NCBI GenBank assembly: GCA_026770615.1
Contig: MU631512.1
Span: 139,449-150,756 of the forward strand
DNA: 11,308 bases
Origin: Pavlovales sp. CCMP2436
Taxonomy: Eukaryota > Haptophyta > Pavlovophyceae > Pavlovales
Direction: 5' to 3'
The notes under the pieces were generated by a model, which was not told the origin of the DNA, did not search any database, and was given only the letters and a program-made list of their open reading frames with translations. A program made the position numbers and the translations under genes. This document shows, one piece after another, positions 6,606-11,308 of the stretch. The first letter of the stretch is position 1. Each line of letters opens with the position of its first letter.

Positions 6606-7154
6606 ATGGCATTCCAAACCCGAAACCACCATCAAGTGGACTCGCTCGCGCTCGACGTCTCGGCTCCTTCGGCTCCTTCTTCAACCAGTCCTTCTAACGC
6701 GCCCCCGCGCTGCAGCCCGCGCCCCGCACGCGCGAACGAGTTCACGGCATTCAAAACCCCGTCGCTTCCTAGCGACACGCCACGAATGAACTCGTTCGTT
6801 CGCGCACTGCCGGGCGGCCTCGCGTTGTCGGACGACAGTTCGACCCCTTCGGCTCCCTCTCCAACTCCTTCGGCTCTCTCTTCAACCAGTCCTTTCACCG
6901 CGCCCCCGCACTGCGGCCCGCGCCCTGCACGCGCAAACGAGTTCTCGACATTCAAAACCCCATTGCTTCCCATCGATACCTCACCGGTGGGATCACCAAT
7001 GGACTCGCTTGCTCGCGCACTGTCGGGCGGCCCCGTGTTGTGCAGCGACGCCAGCGCTTTGTTTTCGGCTTCCTCATCATCCACTCTACCAGCTCCCCAC
7101 TTCGGCGTAGCGCGTAGGAGCCTGCGTCGGAGCACTAAGATCAGCCTGACTTGA
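6606..7154 (+). CDS. Ser/Pro-rich internally repeated open frame inside the TIR element
   Basis: The frame opens at 6555 and has an ATG at 6606, giving 182 residues. It carries three in-frame repeats centred on RANEF (DNA at 6594, 6732 and 6933, spaced 138 and 201 bp, both multiples of three): RANEFMAFQT, RANEFTAFKT and RANEFSTFKT. RALPGG and RALSGG follow the second and third. The minus strand is also open for 167 codons (7135-6632), with paired NSFARAGRG motifs, so the coding strand is uncertain. The 3' end runs into the right arm of the element. There is no similarity to a transposase that I can see. It may be a real element-encoded protein, a captured host repeat, or open by composition alone. 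Confidence 0.35.
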   Translation: MAFQTRNHHQVDSLALDVSAPSAPSSTSPSNAPPRCSPRPARANEFTAFKTPSLPSDTPRMNSFVRALPGGLALSDDSSTPSAPSPTPSALSSTSPFTAPPHCGPRPARANEFSTFKTPLLPIDTSPVGSPMDSLARALSGGPVLCSDASALFSASSSSTLPAPHFGVARRSLRRSTKISLT

Positions 7155-7207
7155 ACTTGAAACGTACCGCCAGCCCGAACCCCCCTACATTAATATATAT
7201 ATATGTC

Positions 7208-7389
7208 ACATTGTTAGCGTCGAATTGATCACCGACCGTCGCGTATGGACCTGCGCTTGTCTCGATCCGCTTGGCATTCGAGACTACTACATAATCGGCT
7301 AGCAGGTTGCTCGTATACACCCCCGCCCACTGGCGATCAGCGGCTCCGATAGAATACGCCGCATCAGTCTCGGGTAGCAGAGTGGGATT
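7208..7389 (-). pseudogene. Coding-like fragment cut by the TIR element
   Basis: On the minus strand a frame opens after TAA at 7392-7390 and reads protein-like sequence: PETDAAYSIGAADRQWAGV, then TSNLLADYVVVSNAKRIE, then GPYATVGDQFDANNVT. It then enters the TA tract and right arm of the 6237-7205 element and stops at 7141. The composition resembles a beta-rich secreted or structural protein, but I do not recognise a family and there is no start codon. The likely reading is an exon or gene fragment into which the element inserted; I could not find its continuation beyond the element's left end. Confidence 0.35.
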
Positions 7390-7455
7390 TTATGAGCCTC
7401 TGATTTTGAAGAGACTCAGGGTTTTTATGAAGACGCTACTTCACATTTGCCCAGG

Positions 7456-7569
7456 ATGGCGAGGCGCGGCGACTACAGCGCGCTGTTTGCTCTGGCGCGC
7501 GGCGTGGCGGGCGACGATGATTTTGTCCTATACGACATATCCAAAGCAATGCGCGACGCACATAGCGAG
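7456..7569 (+). CDS. Candidate first or internal exon, unknown product
   Basis: ATG at 7456 opens 38 codons: MARRGDYSALFALARGVAG, then DDDFVLYDISKAMRDAHSE. A phase-0 donor GAG/GTAAAA follows at 7569/7570, and an acceptor-like TTTGCCCAG ends just before the ATG. The unspliced frame runs on into a (TA)n microsatellite and encodes Tyr/Ile repeats, which argues that only the first part is coding. The family is not recognised, and no second exon was found before the repeats at 7618. Confidence 0.4.
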
Positions 7570-7617
7570 GTAAAAGCCTACGAGCTCATCGTGCAGAGCA
7601 TGGATACATATATATAT

Positions 7618-7679
7618 ATAAAGTGCGTGTCAAGTTCAAGTCAAGTTGTTCTCAGCACTCCGTATATGTATAACTTATG

Positions 7680-7719
<40 letters not shown>

Positions 7720-7786
7720 ATATATATGTGTATAAAATCCCAAATATCGGAAGCCTACACTGGCCTTATATATATATACATATATG

Positions 7787-7839
<53 letters not shown>

Positions 7840-7925
7840 TTATCTGTATATATATAGATATATATATAAGTTATACATATACGGAGTGCTAAGATTAGCT
7901 TGAATTTAACTTGACACGCTCTTTA
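7618..7925. mobile_element. Short element with about 58-bp terminal inverted repeats around a TA/CA microsatellite
   Basis: 7618-7678 and the inverse of 7866-7925 share GCGTGTCAAGTT, then a variable block, then AGCACTCCGTATATGTATAA. The arm core CAAGTTCAAGTCA...CTTAG(C)GCTCCG also appears in the arms at 5659, 6237 and 7085, so this is a relative of that family. Between the arms are (TA)n at about 7685-7712, (CA)n at about 7788-7808 and more (TA)n to 7865. Confidence 0.7.
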
Positions 7926-8293
7926 TAAAATGTTTAAAAAACGCTACCAGAGACCGTCTCGAGCGTTCAAAACACGAACCCACAACAAGACCAGCCAATT
8001 CCCCCTCACATCATGAATCCACAGCAGGCCCGTCACGCAAGCAAGCACTAATCCCGGACAAACTCAGCATACACGAAAAACACCAACGCACACTGCGCTC
8101 ATCAACCAAATGGGCCCTTGAAATTGGCCCGTCAACCACGCTGTCACACCACTCGGGCGACAAAAAACCTAAAAGTAAACATGATTCACCAAGCTCAAAG
8201 TCTTCAAAACGCAAAAATGAGCCAGCAAGCCCGCCATATCCCGCACCCCAAAGTCCTGCGCCCGAGGCCCACCCTGGTCAAGGGGTGGGATAA
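7910..8293 (+). pseudogene. Open Ser/Lys/Pro-rich frame without a start, possible coding remnant
   Basis: The frame is open for 127 codons from 7910 to TAA at 8291-8293 with no usable ATG. It reads KNATRDRLERSKHEPTT, later LRSSTKWALEIGPSTTL, then a Ser/Lys-rich stretch (KKPKSKHDSPSSKSSKRKNE) and Pro-rich PASPPYPAPQSPAPEA. After the stop the same frame continues for about 24 codons. A basic Ser/Pro-rich region would suit a retroelement Gag-like linker or a nuclear protein tail, but nothing diagnostic is present. It begins at the right arm of the 7618-7925 element. Confidence 0.3.
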
Positions 8294-8698
8294 ATTAGGC
8301 CAGCAGATAAGCCGCACATATCTGCGGTTTTTGTCCCCCGAAGCAAAAATCTCTACATAACTATGTGATACAGGCTACATAGAGATGAAGTAATGTTTGG
8401 AAGTCGCGAAGGTGTGCCGCGCTCGCAGACGGTGCTGCACTTCCATCAGACGACGCGAGGGAGATGCAGTGGAGGTCGGTCAGCGCGCTAGTTGAGAGTC
8501 GTCAACCGTCGTGTGTCTGAACGATCAGCGGTGGGGATGGTATCCGTGTGCCCGGGGTGGATGGATCCCTAGATCTGAGTGTTTTTCAGCGCTTGGTTCC
8601 AGCGCGATCCTCCCGGAGACGGACGTTGAATTAGAAATTTACACTTTGGCAAGGACTTGGGCACCTTCAGCAGCTCAACGATATAATTTTTGTCAGTG
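8294..8698. other. Spacer with no supported gene
   Basis: Only short frames occur here. A small inverted pair, CTACATA and TATGTAG-like words near 8353-8382, is the one structure noticed. It ends at the left target duplication of MITE copy 2. Confidence 0.5.
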
Positions 8699-9146
8699 AT
8701 GGGGGTCGAACTCCGAATTAGGGGCGCGATACCGCACTGGGGAGGGGGGAAAGTTGTGGGTGGGACGAAGTAGTAAACATCCTTTGCCCCTGCGCGCTAA
8801 GTAGCAATAGCTGTTGTCAAATAGAGCCCTTCTCGACGGTCGTAGCCCACCTCGTGTGCCTCTCGAGTGCATCTGGGGTCGACAGTATGCTAAAGGTAAC
8901 TAACATTTCCGATTCTCAGCGTCCAGAAGTAATAAAAAAGACATGGTTCCCGATGGGGCACAGAGGAGTTAGATGCAGATTCGTGAATGGGGCGCTTAGA
9001 TTCGTAAATGGGGCGCCGCCCTATTCGCGAATTTGCATCTAACTCCTCTGTGCCCAACCCGGTTCGTGAGTTACTCCGAAGGATTTTCACCGGACTTTTT
9101 TGCAATTTCCCCCGGACTGACCACTAATTCGGATTTCGACCCATGG
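8699..9146. mobile_element. MITE-like element copy 2, with ATGG target duplication
   Basis: The element spans 8703-9142 (440 bp), flanked by ATGG at 8699-8702 and 9143-9146. It begins GGGTCGAACTCCGAATTAG and ends CTAATTCGGATTTCGACCC. It aligns end to end with 4793-5212, sharing for example GCGCGCTAAGT, AATAGCTGTTGTC, AGGTAACTAACATTTCCGAT and the GAGG(or AAGG)ATTTTCAC block. It has no coding capacity. Different target words at the two copies (TCAG and ATGG) show independent insertions rather than a segmental duplication. Confidence 0.85.
8956..9055. repeat. Hairpin inside MITE copy 2
   Basis: Arms at 8956-8994 and 9017-9055 pair over 39 bp with three mismatches, some of them G-T wobble compatible. 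The 22-base loop contains a second partial copy of the ATTCGTGAATGGGGCG block. Stem bases differ from copy 1, but the two arms agree with each other. Confidence 0.9.
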
Positions 9147-9245
9147 GCCTTCAGCGCACACGTGCAGCTGGAGGTACCTGCGGGCACGGCGGATTCACTC
9201 GCGATAGTGACGTCGTTATGAACCGACGACGATGAGGGGTCTCAA

Positions 9246-9279
9246 GCGGAATAAATTACATCTTGAGCGAAATAAATTA
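9246..9279. repeat. 21-bp direct repeat GCGRAATAAATTA
   Basis: GCGGAATAAATTA at 9246-9258 recurs as GCGAAATAAATTA at 9267-9279. CTCAAG and CTTGAG flank the first copy as an inverse pair. Nothing else is supported in 9147-9327. Confidence 0.6.
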
Positions 9280-9327
9280 TATATACAGTAGCACACGACA
9301 GAAGGTCGGCTACCCCAGCGAGAGCAT

Positions 9328-9408
9328 CTAGGCCGGCGCCGCCCCCACACGCCCTGGCTTCCACGTGCGGAGTTTTGGCTGGCCGGGTGCCGAGCTGGTG
9401 GACAAGCC
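9328..9408 (-). CDS. Candidate terminal exon of an unrecognised minus-strand gene
   Basis: A C/T-rich acceptor (TTCGCTCTCGCAG) ends at 9409, and a phase-0 frame of 26 codons follows: GLSTSSAPGQPKLRTWKPG, then RVGAAPA and TAG. It would be the last of three phase-0 minus-strand exons with those at 9736-9852 and 10726-10791. A competing plus-strand frame covers 9332-9526 (PGFHVRSFGWPGAELVDK within it) and also looks protein-like, so the strand is uncertain. Confidence 0.25.
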   Translation of the reverse strand, partial: GLSTSSAPGQPKLRTWKPGRVGAAPA

Positions 9409-9584
9409 CTGCGAGAGCGAAGAGGCCGTGCGCACCACCGGGCTGCACTGCCGCCGCAAGAGCGCGACGTTGACGCGCGCGTGCCGGCCGCGCGCGGCGG
9501 ACGCGGTGGCCGTCGGGGCGTGCTAGCCGAGGTCGTTGGGCTTACCGCGCGGGCGGTTGCGGTGACGGGTCTGTTTTTTTATTA

Positions 9585-9653
9585 TTATTATTGGGGGGGT
9601 AGGTGGGTGGGTGGGTGGGGCGCGCGCGCGGCGGCGGCGGTGGGGGGGGGGGA
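9585..9653 (+). repeat. G-rich tract with G-quadruplex motif
   Basis: After (ATT)n at 9581-9593 comes GGGGGGG, then GGTGGGTGGGTGGGTGGGG, an alternating GC stretch and a further G-run to 9652. Four G3 runs with single-base loops meet the usual quadruplex rule. A C-rich partner tract lies at 9695-9722, and TATTTAAG occurs twice between them. Confidence 0.75.
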
Positions 9654-9735
9654 CAATGCTATTTAAGTTTCGACACATTTGGGGTATTTAAGCTCCCCTC
9701 CCCCCCCCCACACCCACCCACACACTAACTCACAC

Positions 9736-9852
9736 CTGATTGGTGTATTGACGGGAGGTGGACGCGTCGTTGTAGAGTACGGCGTGTGAGAAGGAGACGA
9801 GCGAGCGGCGAAGCAAGGTGTGCACGTACGCGTTGAAGCTATCGTAAGCCTC
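9736..9852 (-). CDS. Internal exon of an unrecognised minus-strand gene
   Basis: A good acceptor (TTTCAATTGTAG) ends at 9853, and 39 codons follow without a stop: EAYDSFNAYVHTLLRRSLV, then SFSHAVLYNDASTSRQYTNQ. CAG/GTGTGA forms the donor at 9736/9735. Both ends are phase 0, the same phase as the candidate exons at 10726-10791 and 9328-9408. The amphipathic, Leu/Arg-rich composition and the flanking splice signals make a real exon plausible. I do not recognise the protein. Confidence 0.5.
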
Positions 9853-10195
9853 CTACAATTGAAATCGTGACAGTATTAATATGAGTCCTAGTACAGTACT
9901 AGTAGAATTAGTAGTATGAGTAGTATTTAGTGGTAGTGGTAGTAGTATTACTAGTAGACGATTTTTGAACGGTGACAACACACTTCTGAAATGGAGCTGC
10001 GGCGCAAGGTGCGCATGTATTTTTTCCTTGGCAGAAATAGGTCAAGTAAGCCGCAGTAGGTCACAATTTGGGTGCGAGTGTGCCTTGCAGATAATAAACA
10101 GATCATACTTTAAATATACTTGTATCATTGCTTGAATAGAACATAAGGGAAAAAAATAAAATTACTCCGCAAATCTTACGGATACTGCCGTCTTT
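9853..10195. other. Spacer with AGT microsatellite and a decayed exon-like block
   Basis: A TAGTAG/GTAGTA microsatellite covers about 9890-9956. On the minus strand near 10019-9990 the words TACATGCGCACCTTGCGCCG resemble TACGTGCACACCTTGCTTCG of the exon at 9736-9852, so a partial exon copy may lie here. No intact gene is seen. Confidence 0.45.
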
Positions 10196-10292
10196 ATGTT
10201 AGCCGTCGATATTTCCGGAAAAAACGACTTAAAGTATCTTAAACATTTTTTTTTACACAATAGTCCTCAGAGTCTCATCGGGGGGGGATACT

Positions 10293-10423
10293 ATTGCACC
10301 TCTCGTATCGCTGCCACCTCTGCATGGGACTCATCTGGGGAGGGGGGAGGGGGGGAGGAGAAGGAGGGAGGGGGGAGATTTATGATAAAAATCGTACCTC
10401 ACGCATCGCCGCCGTATCTACGA
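10293..10423 (+). repeat. Imperfect direct repeat flanking a G-quadruplex purine tract
   Basis: 10294-10322 (TGCACCTCTCGTATCGCTGCC) and 10395-10423 (GTACCTCACGCATCGCCGCC) match at roughly 70% and encode TSRIAATSA and TSRIAAVST in one plus frame. Between them, 10336-10376 is an almost pure G/A tract with at least four runs of three or more G. Confidence 0.5.
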
Positions 10424-10501
10424 GAGCTAGGGCCTCTTCGGAAACGGTTTGGCTGATCCGCGGCACGGAAGAATCTTCTGAAATCTTCCTAGATTCTTCC
10501 A

Positions 10502-10657
10502 ATGCGTTCGTTTCTAGGACCTTCTCTAGGGCAGCCTCGCGCTATTGAAAAATGGATGTTAGGGGAGTACATTAAGTGGAGGAGGAAGATGGGGGCACAA
10601 CGAGAATTCCGCAAGCAGTTGATGATTCTACAGCACATCACGGGCAGGGTATTGTAG
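10502..10657 (+). CDS. 51-residue open frame, basic helical, possibly a first exon
   Basis: ATG at 10502 runs to TAG at 10655-10657. The peptide reads MRSFLGPSLGQPRAIEKWM, then LGEYIKWRRKMGAQREFRKQ, then LMILQHITGRVL. A phase-0 donor AGG/GTATTG at 10648/10649 would make this a first exon of 49 codons. The composition is basic and helical. Codons for LMILQHI match those of the minus-strand exon at 10726-10791 apart from two bases, both silent, which is unusual for random sequence. The family is unknown. The minus strand is also open across this stretch, so the strand is not proven. Confidence 0.4.
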   Translation: MRSFLGPSLGQPRAIEKWMLGEYIKWRRKMGAQREFRKQLMILQHITGRVL

Positions 10658-10725
10658 CCCCTCCCTATATGAATCAAAACGGTGGGGGGGGTATCATAAA
10701 ATAGAGGGGGAGGGGGTTGCCATAC

Positions 10726-10791
10726 CTTGACCGCGATATAGTTGTCGACGATGTGCTGCAGAATCATCAGCTTGTCCGCTTGCACCGACGC
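10726..10791 (-). CDS. Internal exon of an unrecognised minus-strand gene
   Basis: The acceptor CTGTCTGCCAG ends at 10792. Twenty-two codons follow (ASVQADKLMILQHIVDNYI, then AVK), and the donor AAG/GTATGG lies at 10726/10725. Phase is 0 at both ends. The next exon on this strand is probably 9736-9852, with an intron of about 870 bp if no exon is missing between. Leu/Ile-rich helical composition; no family recognised. Confidence 0.45.
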
Positions 10792-10797
10792 CTGGCA

Positions 10798-10856
10798 GAC
10801 AGGAGTTCGTCGACAACCAAAATGAATTATGTTGTGTAAGACTACTAACTCCTGTC
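10798..10856. repeat. Inverted repeat GACAGGAGTT / AACTCCTGTC
   Basis: The arms 10798-10807 and 10847-10856 are exact inverses 39 bases apart. A second inverse pair, GTTGTCGACGA (10741-10751) and TCGTCGACAAC (10807-10817), overlaps the exon at 10726-10791. From 10857 to about 11000 nothing else is supported. Confidence 0.65.
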
Positions 10857-11003
10857 AGAAAAAAACAGATTCGGACTATCGGTTCGAAAGCCGCGCGAAG
10901 CCGATGCCAAACGTCTCAGGCTGACGCATAGACAGGATTCAGTATTCGGCACTTTGATAGAACTTTAAGTTCCGGTAACGGTTCTTACGTCAAGGCATTT
11001 TTT

Positions 11004-11210
11004 CATGATGATGATGATGATGACGTTGTTGTTGTTTTGACTTTTATTAGTAATATTGATAGCACTTTTGGTTAACTTTTGTTCTGCAGTCGAAATCGAG
11101 CGAGCCATTCACGAGTCAACTTTCGATTTCAATTTCGATTTTGATTTCGATTTCGATTTAAATTATTATTATTAGTAGTAGTCGTTGTAGTAGTGATCTG
11201 ATGATGATGA
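11004..11210. repeat. Mixed microsatellites (ATG)n, TTTCGA hexamers, (ATT/AGT)n
   Basis: GATGATGATG runs occur at about 11006-11022 and 11200-11212, a degenerate TTTCGA array at about 11120-11159, and ATT/AGT triplets at about 11162-11185. No gene is seen. Confidence 0.8.
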
Positions 11211-11212
11211 TG

Positions 11213-11308
11213 ATCGCTTTATTTAGATCATTCGCTTTATTTAGATCATTCGCTTTATTTAGATCATTCGCTTTATTTAGATCATTCGCTTTATTTAGAT
11301 CATTCGCT
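11213..11308. repeat. 18-bp tandem array at the window edge
   Basis: The unit TTCGCTTTATTTAGATCA repeats about 5.4 times without visible change and continues past the right edge. Perfect identity suggests recent expansion. It does not resemble a known telomere repeat. Confidence 0.9.

Larger units (their letters stand above)
6237..7205. mobile_element. Element of about 970 bp with long terminal inverted repeats
   Basis: The arm at 6237-6360 is matched by the inverse of about 7070-7205. Shared blocks include GGGGGGTTCGGGCTGGCGG (one variant base on the left), CTGATCTTAG, GCTCCGACGCAGGC and GCCGAAGTGGGGA. The arms are about 120 bp long and end in TA-rich DNA on both sides, which blurs the exact ends and hides any target duplication. 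The interior has a hairpin at 6469-6491 and an internally repeated open frame. Confidence 0.75.

Noticed and set aside
7447..7892. Tyr/Ile repeat proteins from 7600-7892
   Set aside because: These are translations of a (TA)n and (CA)n microsatellite.
9332..9526. 64-codon plus-strand frame with PGFHVRSFGWPGAELVDK
   Set aside because: It is protein-like but has no start codon and only the weak acceptor ATCTAG. The minus-strand terminal exon has better splice context, so this is mentioned only as the alternative.
10880..10910. tRNA-like GGTTCGAAAGCC word
   Set aside because: It resembles a T-arm, but no acceptor stem, D-arm or anticodon arm can be fitted around it.

Overview
This window looks like nuclear DNA of a eukaryotic microalga. 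The two recognisable genes are GC-rich, each carries a GT-AG intron whose phases match exactly, and they sit among dense microsatellites and short transposon-like repeats. Both genes concern vitamin B12. This fits a marine or freshwater alga that takes up and reworks cobalamin. The lineage cannot be fixed from this sequence: the CBA1 family is known from diatoms, other chromist algae and Chlamydomonas. The introns argue against a bacterial contaminant.

Layout. Positions 1-1000 hold microsatellites, two weak exon candidates and one copy of a dispersed repeat. Positions 1014-2630 (minus strand) encode a two-exon, 496-residue protein with a signal peptide, a BtuF-like substrate-binding region, a Thr-rich stalk and a C-terminal membrane helix; it matches the plan of cobalamin acquisition protein CBA1. 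A 578-bp divergent intergenic region (2631-3208) separates it from a plus-strand gene (3209-4318). That gene encodes a CobU/CobP-type adenosylcobinamide kinase/guanylyltransferase joined across one intron to a DUF4346-like domain. Together the pair suggests a small B12 locus: capture at the cell surface, then salvage or remodelling of the corrinoid by activation of its aminopropanol side chain.

Positions 4320-9150 are mostly repeats. There are two copies of a 420-440 bp MITE-like element with terminal inverted repeats, 4-bp target duplications and a long internal hairpin whose arms have changed together. There is a Tc1/mariner-like MITE with a TA duplication, and a family of inverted-repeat arms at five sites, two pairs of which bracket larger elements. 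A cluster of GATGTATC words lies between them. Several open frames look like exon or gene fragments but are not identifiable.

Positions 9150-11308 hold G-quadruplex tracts, three possible minus-strand exons of one unrecognised gene, a 51-residue plus-strand frame that shares an inverted coding block with one of those exons, and an 18-bp tandem array at the right edge. No rRNA, tRNA or CRISPR array was recognised.
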